Positions 36,132 to 46,733 of a stretch of DNA of 64,000 bases are shown here, piece by piece (the stretch's first letter is position 1; the number at the start of each line of letters is the position of its first letter). This stretch comes from Isoetes taiwanensis (taxonomy: Eukaryota > Streptophyta > Lycopodiopsida > Isoetales > Isoetaceae): NCBI GenBank assembly GCA_021234155.1, contig JAJEKV010000002.1, positions 27,151,299 to 27,215,298 on the forward strand. The letters run 5' to 3'. The notes below the pieces were generated by a model that saw only the letters and a program-made list of their open reading frames with translations, was not told the DNA's origin and searched no databases. Both the position numbers and the translations under genes were made by a program.

Positions 36132-37006
36132 AAATTCGCTTAGCGAATTCGCCCGAAAAGTGTGTCAGAATCGGAAGGAAGGCCTGAAAGTCGCTTAAGC
36201 GAATTTCGGCCTCAAATTGCATGAGATTCGTTCATGCCTCACCTTTGGCAGCTAAATTTGGCTATCTTTTCTTTGATCTGTTCATGGCCTGCCAAAACCC
36301 TCTTTCTGCCGCTGCTACACATGCCGGATTATAAGCCAATCAATGCCGGAAGCTAGCATTTTGTTGCATGAATTTCATTTTGGTTGAACGAAGGTGGGTG
36401 GGTTGAGTGATGGATGGCTCGAAATTCATTTTCTGACCGCTTTTACTTATTTGTGCTACTATTTGCAGGCCGTGCTACGGCATCCACTCTCTGACTCTAA
36501 TTGATCTGCAACAAACAGGTGATGTTTCGGGCATGTAAATTGAAGCAAATTTTGTTGGAATGGGGATGAATAGGGATTTGGGGATAAACCCAGTTCGGTT
36601 TTTGAAACAGAATGCCAAATTTGCAGGTGTATGAAGCAGGGAGATCGATTTGGCGATGTTGTCTACAAACTACGGACATGAGCCACTTTCCGGCGAAACT
36701 TTCGACAACAATCAAGGGCAAATGCTGCATTCAAGCTCGGGCCCTCTGGGGACATCGAATTCGGAGAACAATTCCGGCATGAAGGGGACGGAATCTGCAT
36801 CAACAAATGAAGGGGACGCGAAATTCGCTTAAGCGAATTTCGCCTTTTTTTTCAAATTCACCTGGCCAGGGGAGGATTTTCCGGCGACGAATTTGCGAAA
36901 TTCGCTTAAGCGAATTTCACTTTCCCCCTTTTGATATTCGCTTAAGCGAATTTCGCAAATTTGAAAATTGCTTAAGCGAATTTGGGAAATTCGCTTAAGC
37001 GAATTT
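36132..37006. repeat. Cluster of seven TTAAGCG palindromes
   Basis: The 20-bp palindrome AAATTCGCTTAAGCGAATTT, or a one- to three-base variant, occurs at about 36132, 36188, 36821, 36898, 36934, 36964 and 36987. Those at 36821, 36898 and 36987 are perfect. The intervening DNA is not itself a clear tandem repeat, although four copies are packed into 36898-37006. No ORF or known element explains them. Confidence 0.85.
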
Positions 37007-37214
37007 GCTCCGCGCGAGACCCCGAAATGGGGAGCCAAAAAAGGCACCGGTATATGTGTGTGACATAAAAATTGCTTCATATCATATATCTAATAAAATG
37101 CGATTACCTGGCATGGCTTAAAAGTTGCTTCTTCTTTTTCTCTAGCTTTCTTGGCATGGGCCCTGGGGGTAAAGTCCATAGTTCCATATCAGATATTATT
37201 TAGGAGTTATATTC

Positions 37215-38100
37215 TTGCCTCTTCAAAGGGGGGCCCTTGACAGACACATCATCTACTTCGAGGAGGTGGTCGGTATGGACGATACTCGTCTCCCTAACCT
37301 CGCCTACATTGTGGCAATGGGGCCTCAGAGCCTAAAGGCCTACTGGCGGGAAAAGAGAGCTCAGTGGCTGGCTAGATGGAATGTGCAGGAGCACAAGTGC
37401 ATCTGTGTACAAACAGAGGCAGATCGCCACAGTCTCAGACAGTACATTGATACATGCTTCCTTAGCAAGCTATGGGATGCCAGCCCCCTTGAACAGGTCA
37501 AGATGGCACATTACCAATGTCACATAAACCCCATGTTGGAGCGGGGCCTGCAATGCTACCCGCGCACTCACCTATCCATGAAAAAACGCAGATCTATTGC
37601 CTCTATCTACACAGGTGCACATCATCTCCAGTTTGGGGAGGGGATGGATTGGAGAGCTGGGCCAGGAGAGGCTTGTCAATGCTGCCAAGTTGGAGCTATT
37701 GAAAGCCGAATGCCACGCCCTTTAGAGCTGTCTGGCATATGATGACATTCAGATATGCTACGTTGAGTTGGTTCGTGCTGGCCAGCTCCTGCATGAGATG
37801 TTGAGTACAGCCTCAGTACGCATGTTGGTATCATACTTTTAAGAGGTCATGGATCACCGAGTTCAGCTCGGTCCTCGGGCACTTGCCTGATATGTGTACA
37901 TATTTCTTTTCCCCCATGATAGATGTTTGTACAGTTTGATAGCAATCCTAATCCTGTCACGGTTTCCCCCTGACAACCCTTCAAGGTAGGCTTCTTTGTT
38001 TAACTCGGCAGTAATACGCTTGCTGCGCCTCCTTTTTGAGTCCCATACACCAATTGTTCTCCATGGCAATAAAAACTCTATTGTATTCTATTCTATTCTA
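37215..38100 (+). mobile_element. LINE (second type) C-terminal remnant
   Basis: The open stretch 37215-37742 includes LKAYWREKRAQWLARW, VKMAHYQCHINPML and RSIASIYTGAHHLQF, and ends with a CQCCQVGA finger-like motif. It parallels the 10314-9793 LINE tail (THINPTL, YRHAICKMRLGSHRLGVEVG, CKICEAG). Downstream, about 37741-38090 is non-coding and ends in a TATTCTATTCTATTCTA run, a plausible tail. No RT core is present, so this is a 5'-truncated, dead copy. Confidence 0.65.
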
Positions 38101-38615
38101 AAGTTTTCTAATCTTCATAGTGATACACTTGGAAGATTTCATATTCAATGAGTTTTCAACACTTCATAAATAAATATACTGATAGACAATGATTGTGGCA
38201 ACCTTAGGCCCTAAATTTTGTGTTCTTTTTGGGAGGAGATGGCGTGATGGGTTATATAGGTTTTAAAGGATTGATGGACGATGATAGACGAGCAATAGAA
38301 GGCTTTACACGAGTTAGTATCTATCGAACAATTTGTAGTTACATAAGTTCAGACATTGGAGGTGAATCAATCTGGTAGCATGAGCATTTGTCAATTTATA
38401 GCTAGTAACTAACGGAAGAAAATTTGAATTGAAATTTTGAAAATAATTATTGCCACGGATAATAAGATTATTATAAGATTAGATAATACTGGAATGATAG
38501 ATATGGGGGTAAATGTAGGTAGTATGCTGAGAAATATATGCAAATTCAACCATTGAATTGTGAATAATGAAATCAGGGATCTGAGTATATATTGATGCAT
38601 AATGGAGTCGGTAAG
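38101..38615. other. No gene seen
   Basis: AT-rich unassigned DNA between the LINE tail and the solo LTR. Confidence 0.4.
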
Positions 38616-40161
38616 TGTGACGTTCCCCTAAAATATATGATATAAATACTTATATTTTATGCCACATCACCATACCTTAGTAGGCTTGTATACATTAGTG
38701 TGGGGAGGGGGCATAGCTAAGTTATTATATATAACTTAGCCAACCTTAGGTATGGAACCATTTCCACATGTTGTTGACCTGCCACACAGACACATCTCAT
38801 CAGAGCCACATGGCATGACATGTCATCACTAACCTATTACGGGCCAAACCCTAGACCTAGGCCATTTTTTGGCTCAGTTTGTGTTCGTAGCTCCGTTTCG
38901 AGGATTGTTTACTGCAGCACGGCCTAATGCAGCAGCCCTAGGAGCGGGCATCCATCAGGAGAATAGGAAGCTACTCCAAAACACCTAGAGGGTGATGGAG
39001 ACACCGGGAGCTGGCAAAAGTTCCTCCGAAGTAGGTATTTTGAATAGATTCTTTAGTAAACCATCTGGAATTTAGCATTCCAGATGAGTTGGCATCTTGT
39101 GTCCCTAGTAGAGCTATTCTAGAACCCCTAATTCGGATCATGAACTCTAATCAATAAACCCTAACTGTAAGTTAGATGCATGTGATTAGAATCAGATGTT
39201 ATTCTTGTTATTTATCATGTTATGTGGGTATATGCTGTTGGTTGATTTCATGTCTGCACATCCTATATTGGGAAGGGAGGTAGAGATCTAATAGCCATTA
39301 TTTAGATGATGCTCCTAGTTTAGACCCCTTAGTTCCTATTATATGCAGCCTGTCCATAGAGCCCACCAGGCTATGGAGGCTATTAAGTCACTGAGCACCT
39401 CACAACGAGGTCAGTGACAAAGTAGAGGGAGGTCCCTACTGAGCGCGGCTACTAGGGACCCTTGGTGGGCTAGGTGTCGGTCACCTTGAGAGGGCTAAGT
39501 ATGAGTGTAACACTTCCTGGGTCAATGATGTCACTATGACTCTCACGAATTGCAGGTGTTGGCATGGCTCTTGTTTTAAGGATGTGCTGTCACGATCCTT
39601 TAGTCGCCGATGGAGCCACTGCACACAGGAAAGGGGAGATGCAACCCTTTCTACCTCATCGGACCGAGGAGATGCAACCTAGAGTAGTCTCATTGGGTGA
39701 TACCAAAAGATTGCGTCGACGGGTTATAGTCATGATAAAGCCTAATTTAGCCCATCTTCACAGTATGCATAAGAGGGGCGGATGGATTGGTCAACCCTAG
39801 CCATTGTCTATTGCCAGGCCAAATCATTACCATGGTCTGTTCTAACTTGAAACCCCAGTCGTCAGTCTACTTTCCCCACGAGTCTGAGCCGATTAATGTA
39901 TTGATATATCAGATAGAGTGTATTGCGCTACCCTTTGTGGTAGTTGATTGTTATTATTATTACCACTGCTGATGTAGATATGTTGCTTCCGCTGTTATCA
40001 GAGCCCATAGGGGACAGACGCGCAAGGCACCTTCATGTCCTCTTCTCATGTACTGTCCATCTCAGGAACGGGGTAGACGAAGGGTGCAGATGTCGTTGTC
40101 GGATGGAGGATTTTCCATGGGATCTATGATGGAGCATCGTATGTTACGCGAGAGTGTCACA
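38616..40161 (+). repeat. Solo LTR, distant member of LTR family A
   Basis: Starts TGTGACGTTCC and ends GAGTGTCACA, about 1.55 kb. Its flanks GTAAG (38611-38615) and CTAAG (40162-40166) are a near-perfect 5-bp target-site duplication. Internal segments such as TATTGGGAAGGGAGGTAGAG and AGATGATGCTCCTAG match the LTRs at 2150 and 57926. No internal retroelement region is adjacent, so it is a recombined solo LTR. Confidence 0.8.
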
Positions 40162-41651
40162 CTAAGGTAATATTTAAAGTTCAGTATCAATCAAACAACT
40201 ACGACCGGTTGAGGTGAGAGGGTCATAGAGACAGAAACCAGGTTGACTAATCCGAAGGGAATGCAACAAGTTTTGCCTTTAAACTATGAGGAATTCAACA
40301 AAGAATTTGAAAAGCTCAATAAATAATTGGAAGAACTCAACCCATTTTGCATATACGATGGGTGTGAATGCTTGCAAAATTAGGCTCCCACTTGCAGCAG
40401 GTGTGGGAGGTTCACTACATGAAGTGCAGCTACCTCCACAACTGATGCTGGAGGTAGGAGATCCGTTAAAGATCTTAGCAGAAACCCAAGGGATGCACAT
40501 AGGAATAGGAGAATATGGACGTCTGCATTCAAGGTGACCTTAAACATCCCTAATGTACTGATTTTTGGAAGCTAATCACAAGGCACCCAAAATTAAAACC
40601 AATATGGGTTTTTACCCTAGTTATATATATAAAACCACTTAATAAAACCAATACATCTTTGTGGGTTGATATCATTAAAAACCTTATATGAATTTTATAT
40701 GGTGTTCACCAAGGTGGTTTTCTAACATGTTTAAAAGCAATAATTAAATATAATGCTTTATATGCATGGTTTGTGAATGTGGTGTGGTATGGTGGTAATA
40801 AGACGTGGTTTAATATATTGTTATATATACGTGGTTCTTAGAATGCTAAAATAGCATGGCTTATTGATGTGGTAAATTTATATGGTTCTCCTTATGTTTA
40901 CGTGTCATAGGTCATGATTGTTTAATGGCCTAAAGCCTTGCATGTTTATGCAACAAACCCGTAATGCTTTTAGTATGCGATGATGGTTTAGTAAGTTTTT
41001 TTATGGAGTGGTTAAAGTTCATAAATCACTAGTGTTTTGTTTCGAAAGCATATTAAGATACTTTATTTCTTTGTTCAAACCCGTCATAATAATTGGTGTG
41101 TTATCTAAAGCATATATCACTACCGTCTTGTTTTCCAAAGCCTAGGTGTATATGACTAGTGGTTTCTAAAAGATAGTCCCAAATTCCATAAGCTTGCAAG
41201 ATCAAAAAATAATAAAAACAAATAAATCAAAGCTATGAGGATTTGAACCTCATTTTAACCATATATTGTGCATTATACCCAAAGTGGATACTTTAGTCAT
41301 GCACTAAATCACTTTCTTCATATCTGACTTATCCTCCGCACATTTTATTCAAAAAAAAGGACCTATTAAATAAAAAACTACTTGTATATGTATACAAGTA
41401 TTCTGGAGCTTAGATATGGAAATTGAAGTAATTAACAATGAAAAACAGAACTATAGAATGGTAATCTCGGACTGCCCAGAGCAGCAGTCGCCACCTCAAG
41501 GCCATTTTTAGAAGCCGCTTTGAAGTGATACCACGTACACATAGACCACTGATAGTAAGTTGATTAGAAAGAAGCTCAATGCACTTTGCTCAAACATTAC
41601 AGCATGTGGCTGGTAGCATTCAAATCAAAATAACGGTTTAAATTGAAGAAC
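40162..41651. other. No gene recognised
   Basis: AT-rich DNA. Short open stretches near 40286-40537 have no family match that I recognise. The region from 41640 downwards could hold further exons of the tocopherol-cyclase-like gene, but none is convincing. Confidence 0.35.
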
Positions 41652-41894
41652 CTGGGAAGAATTATCAGATGACTGGGCCTGAAGCCAAATATGCCCATTA
41701 GGAAATGTCTCACCCCAGTTCTTTTCTTGATGCCCAAAACCAGTTCCAACTAATTCCTTAGCAATAATGGAGTTAGAAAGGCTGTACTCTGCTATTGATC
41801 CCAAGCTGTAGATGTACCAATACGTTGGAAATATTGGGATTTTCCTCGCCCAACCTTCAGGCCCCTTGTGGGAATCACCTGCACTCCATGAAAC
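41652..41894 (-). CDS. Tocopherol-cyclase-like exon
   Basis: A single 81-codon open exon between a TCTAG acceptor and a CAG/GTTCTT donor. It reads SWSAGDSHKGPEGWARKIPI, TYWYIYSLGS, then GTGFGHQEKNWGETFPNGHI and WLQAQ. The EKNWG-x-x-FP-x-x-x-W signature and the GW-x-x-KIP block are typical of the tocopherol cyclase/AttH-like fold (plastid tocopherol cyclase VTE1 and bacterial relatives). I could not identify flanking exons on either side, so this may be part of a spliced gene with poorly conserved exons or a relic. No stop or shift is seen in this exon. Confidence 0.6.
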
Positions 41895-43229
41895 CTAGAT
41901 TGGATCAAAGAAAGATTATATTTTTTGCATAGAAAACTGCATAAAACATCATGGACAAGGATTTTACAGCAAACTGCATTTTTCAAGGTTACAAAAAGAG
42001 GTTTCCATGATTATAATAAAGCTGGCATTATCTTTATCAACCAAATAAGACATCACTGGAAGATTCAACATCATTTACTGATGACATTAAATATGTTTCA
42101 TGCGTACAACAATTAAAGAGCCTAATATGAGATTCTTAATCCTTTTTCGGCAAACATGGGCTTTAGAATGAGCTCTGCACATTCCCAATTGCACCCAACT
42201 TACCCTGAAGTCGTGGCAAAATGAAGGCCGCCTCAAAAGCCGGAAATCAAGAATGCATTTATTGCAACTCTTGTTCTCGTCTATGCTATGGCTGGAAGAT
42301 GGAAAGCAAGGATAAAGATAAGAGAAGTGATTCAAAAGATTTATTTGGGAAAAGAACAAAGATATGATTTCATTTTCACTCCAGGCAATAATTAACATGG
42401 AACAGTCGTATGACCAGCTTTGAATGTTAAAATACATGTCAAGGTTACAGAAATGTGCAGTAATGGTAAATCATTGGTGTAAGGTTACATAAATGTGCAG
42501 TAATGGTAAATCATTGATGTGATTCCAGAGTGGAATTGTCTTATTGGCATATTTGTGTCTAAGCATACATTATAACACATGTGAAGGAAAGCTAAGGCAT
42601 AAATGTAACATGGCATGAGCACCAAGAATGTCGCTTGCATCAAGGAAGCATGAATAGGCTTAGTTTATGGTCCATCGAAAAATTCACGTCTTCAACCTTG
42701 TGTGTCATTCATATAATTGATATCTTGTATCTAAGCTTGCTTTCTAGTTATGACAACTAATTTGTCTCGTTATGAAGTACATTCACCATACTGGATACTG
42801 TGGAATGTACCATCAAAGGGGGAATATTAGAAGGCATCCCTGTGATAAGAATATGTAAGGAAACATGCCTTTCTTCTACATTCCAGAAGATGGTAGTGTA
42901 TCAGAACCAAAGACTACCTAATTTGGAGATTGAGGATGTTAAGCTACAAAAGCTCCAGGCAGGTAGCCATGGGTAGTGTCAAAATGATTATGAGAGAACA
43001 AGAGATTATGTTTTAGGAAAATTATACAGCGTGCATCATTACTTTGTACTTTGTGTGCAAGGGAGTCATAAACTTTATGCTCTTTCCAACTGCTTTCTGT
43101 CAAAACAAAATGCCATAGATGTGTCATCATACTAACATGGTGTGAGAGTGAGGTTTCATGTGTTCTCTATAACATCCAACTAAAAACTGAACTATAACTA
43201 AAGGATAAAAAAATACAAAGAAGAAAATG
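41895..43229. other. Unassigned with small tandem repeat
   Basis: No gene was recognised. A duplicated unit (AAGGTTACA-AAATGTGCAG, period about 42) lies at 42440-42520. A purine-rich AAAGGGGGAATATTAG near 42817 resembles a copia polypurine tract but points opposite to the copia remnant beyond. Confidence 0.4.
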
Positions 43230-44590
43230 ACTAAAGCACTGTCTCTTATTTTGAAAGACATATTCCCAAGATTCTTTCATGTGCTTGAGTTTGAAGCCTA
43301 TAAGAGCTTTTGATATGACATCTGCTAATTAGCACAATACTGTCGTTCTAGTTTGATAGTTCCCAGTTCTTCTCGAACGAAGCACACTTGAATGTCAAGG
43401 CTAGCTGGATCTTGAAAGAGGTGGAATAACCAAAGCATGTTTTTTGTTCCTATACATAAAGCTTTTACCTCAGCTTCTGTAGTCTTAGGTTGTCTGTAGT
43501 CTGAACAACCTGTCTGACTGAACAGAGTGGAATGACATGGATCTCCATCTCCATCACTTGTTAGCTTTGTGCCTTATTCAATGTTGTAGTAGGCTTGCAA
43601 TTTATCATATAAAACCTGACTAAATATTCTTCATTGGATGTTATCTGCATTCTGTCATACTTCATCTCCAAGGCAAAAATCACAAATTCTCAGTAGTTCC
43701 AACAGCTGCAGTCTTTATTTTTGATGAGCATGTCCGTAATGATGGTATCGTCCACATATAATGCGAAAATACAAATCTTTTCATCAATTGATTTCCAATA
43801 GGGTTGTTCCTTATATATGGTCTCTATTACTCTAATAAAGTCAACCTTTACTCGCTGCATTTGCTCTTAAATTGACACTCTTGCAATAGGCGCAAGACCT
43901 CTGTATGATCCAGCTCAAACTGCTGATTATAGCCTTTAAACATCAACTTGCTCTATGGCCATTTGATTCCCCTTTTTTTATCCATGGCATGATGACTTGT
44001 AGGCCTAGGAATCAAAATTCGTGTAGCTTGTTTTAGAAATATAACATCGAGAAGCTAAGGATATTTGGCAATGCAACTCCCTAGAAAAAGTCAAACATCT
44101 AAGATTTCTACAACAGAGCAGTAAGTGCATCTTCATTCCATATCCTCTGTTGCAGAAAGGTTGGAAGTTCTTTGATCCCAAAACAAGGAGAGTATTGTGT
44201 CCAAAAATTCTCAATTCATTGAAGGTACCTATGTTTGCACCCTGACCTACAAATCAATCTGCTCCATTAGTTCTGCTCGAAGATGACAGAATTGGATGTC
44301 AAATGTTCCAACCACATGTTCGCACTTTGTTGGCTTGATATGCTGCTCAGGCTAGAGCTTCTACCTTCATAGACCTTGTTGAGACGTTCTTGTTCCTTTA
44401 TAGACCTCACTATAATTTTCAAGTACTAGTCTTCGTTAAATAAGCTCGATATTTCTATTATATAGTCCTCTGCTAAAGCAAACAGACAAACTTGCATCTG
44501 AAGGGCTAGAAGTTCTTGAATATCAAAACCAATTTCATCATCTAGCTTTTGAATTTGTTGTTTCTCTGCAGACATGCCAGAAGCATCACT
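43230..44590 (-). mobile_element. Ty1/copia pol remnant
   Basis: The minus strand carries FALYVDDTIITD (about 43775-43738), the copia reverse-transcriptase YVDD box. Weaker RNase H-like pieces follow at lower coordinates, including TEAEVKALCIGTK. Upstream fragments (44.2-44.5 kb) contain FWTQYSPCFGIKELPT, consistent with an older insert or a connection region. Stops and frameshifts are abundant, and no LTR pair is visible. Confidence 0.6.
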
Positions 44591-46570
44591 CTCCTAAAAA
44601 AATACTCTTCTAGTTGCACATGGAAAAAAGAGCAAGTATACAGAGCAAAACTATTGTGCATCCTGCATACAAACCAATGAAATCTTTAGAGAAAGAATAT
44701 CATGTGCAAGAATGCAAAGAATAAATGAGCCAGGTTGAGAAGAGAATATTTTATCAAAATAAGCAAAGCCCTGTTGAGCAAAGCCGTGAAACACGCTCAG
44801 ATGACATATGCCTCTACTTAAGAATGAAAGCCATGAAAAGCCATGAAAATATTTTGCTAAGTTGCATCAGCCACAAGTAGAAGCCTGATCTATTGTATGC
44901 AAAATATAAAAGCTAGCGGAATTCTCAATCTGATCAAGCCTTCATCTAGAACCAAGATGTATACCAAATCAAAGCCAATATGAAGAAAACGTGAAAAGTA
45001 AAAGATGCATCGAGAAAAATAGAAGACACTTACTCTGAAAAGTATGAACTATGACTTATCTGGTTAAAATCTATCTAAAACAAGCAAGTAATCGATCTAA
45101 AACAAGCTCACAACAAATCTATCTAGCAAGCTAAGAAATCTATCCACTGAACAAACCACAAGCTAAGAAATTTATCAACAAACCAAGCAAACGAAGAAGC
45201 AAGGGAAAAAGACTAAAGTAGGAAGACAAAACACAAAAAAATGGAACGCTCAAGAGGAAGGCCGATGATGAAAACCTAGAATTGATGAGATATATAACCT
45301 GAAAAAAGATCTTATGGAAAAAATAGACGTTCCAAAAAAGGCCCGTTTTCTCCAAGAATGATGGTTCGAAGGAAAAACGACGCCAGGGCAGCCACAGGAG
45401 ATGGGGGCTAAATCACCTGGAAAGCAGTTCGAGCTACAACTCAATGGGGGTTAAATCAAAGTTCCTGCACAGCTCTCAGCCACAAATTCTGCAAGGAAGA
45501 TGTTATTTTACAATGGAGATGTTTTGTGAGAGCAGGAACAAAAAAGCTTAAAGTAAAATGCCATCAAAAAGCAAATCTATTGCTGCATATCATTGCAACT
45601 GTACAACAGCATTGCCTAATCTATAACAACTAAATGGAAGCATAGAAAGCCCATGTATTAGCCATAAACTATCACTTTTATTTGTTCACAATAGACCGAA
45701 TAAAAGCACCGGTTGTCTGTCATTATCTTAGAAACATTCTGAATCAATCCTTGTCAAGATCTTCTACATCATTTTCTCGAAAAAATTGAAACATAACACC
45801 CAAACCTGATTAAGTGCAGTCGTCATATAAATCGCTGCCATGTTTTGTTCTTCCAAAGCGCTGATTTTTTCGTTGGACCAAAACTGTATTTTGAGTTCCG
45901 GCTCCACTAGTCTTTCGAAACGGTAGTTTGGATCACATCCATATTGTCTCCTTCTAGAGTTTTTGCTTTCAAATATCACGGTAGTTGATGAATCCGGCAC
46001 CATTATCCCTACTTTATCTTAGGTTTTTACCCTCTTAGACTGGAACGATTCCTGTATTTAAGCACCAAGCTTAGCAACTTTTGCAAAACCGGCATTGAAA
46101 CCACTGCAGCCATTTAAGGCACAAATAACATTCTTTTTGCCATGTAAAAACCCATTTTGCCAATGACGTCTCTTGTGAACTCTTAGAAATCCAACGATTC
46201 TGCTGCATGGAAGTATCAAAGGCCAGAAGCTGCAAATAGTCAAAAAAAAAAGGGGGATTCGGATCAAATGGGTAAAGAAATACGCCAAGATCGGCAAAGA
46301 ATCTGATATATGAACAGGAATCAAGAATACAATGGCCCGAAGGCAAGCAGAAACACGAGACAGATGCCTAGAAGGCTCAAGACTGGCGTTGAACCGGAAT
46401 GGTTCGACAAGAAGGAGGTGCCCCCTTATATATCTAGGCCAACGGTCAGGATCGCGCCACTCCAATGGATGAGATCGCGCCAAGTGTCGCACATGCATTT
46501 AGGTTCTAGAATATTCTAGAACCTTCTGGATATAGTCCCACATATGAGAAAGACGTAAAGGAATGTCTTT
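44591..46570. other. No gene recognised
   Basis: Two minus-strand open stretches (46003-45764, starting MVPDSSTTVIFESKN; and 46498-46058) lack recognisable domains. The first could be a 5' exon with a GTTTGG donor at about 45806. AAGCA-rich DNA at 45050-45230 contains locally repeated CAAGCTAAGAAA-type words. Confidence 0.3.
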
Positions 46571-46575
46571 AAAAA

Positions 46576-46660
46576 ATATTGGTAGCGCACTTGGCAAGGG
46601 TGTGTGACTCGCAACTGGATTGTGAGTTCAAACCCTGTCTTATGCAACTACGCTTTTGCA
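46576..46660 (+). other. tRNA-derived (SINE-like) sequence
   Basis: TGGTAGCGCACTTGG fits a pol III A box and GAGTTCAAACCC fits a B box, about 40 bases apart. No full cloverleaf is formed. It lies directly beyond the miniature LTR of the gypsy element at 46675. Confidence 0.5.
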
Positions 46661-46674
46661 TCCGTGTGATGACC

Positions 46675-46733
46675 ATCTTTTGTACATACGAGTATAATAT
46701 TCGTATGATATAAATATCCGTATGGTCGTCACA
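46675..46733 (-). repeat. 59-bp LTR-like terminal remnant of gypsy element
   Basis: Read on the minus strand it starts TGTGACGACCAT immediately after a purine tract (AGGAGGGGGATGG) and ends ATGGTCATCACA. It therefore has TG...CA ends with 12-bp inverted termini, within only 59 bases. An inner palindrome around CATACGA...TCGTATG is also present. The TGA of the pol frame lies in its first bases. It is either an LTR with a large internal deletion or an exceptionally short one. Confidence 0.6.

Noticed and set aside
36807-37080. ORFs spanning the TTAAGCG palindromes on both strands
   Set aside because: Open frames are due to the repeated palindrome (RLSEF/IRLSEF peptides); no conserved protein.
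42810-42835. Copia polypurine tract (AAAGGGGGAATATTAG)
   Set aside because: On the opposite strand to the copia remnant, with no LTR following; probably coincidental.
45764-46003. First exon of a gene (MVPDSSTTVIFESKN...)
   Set aside because: Good open frame but no recognisable domain and no partner exon; left as unassigned.
46058-46498. 146-codon minus-strand ORF as gag or envelope
   Set aside because: No zinc knuckle, no membrane segment pattern, and located beyond the LTR-like end of the gypsy element.
46576-46660. Functional tRNA gene
   Set aside because: A and B boxes are present but acceptor and anticodon stems do not pair by eye.
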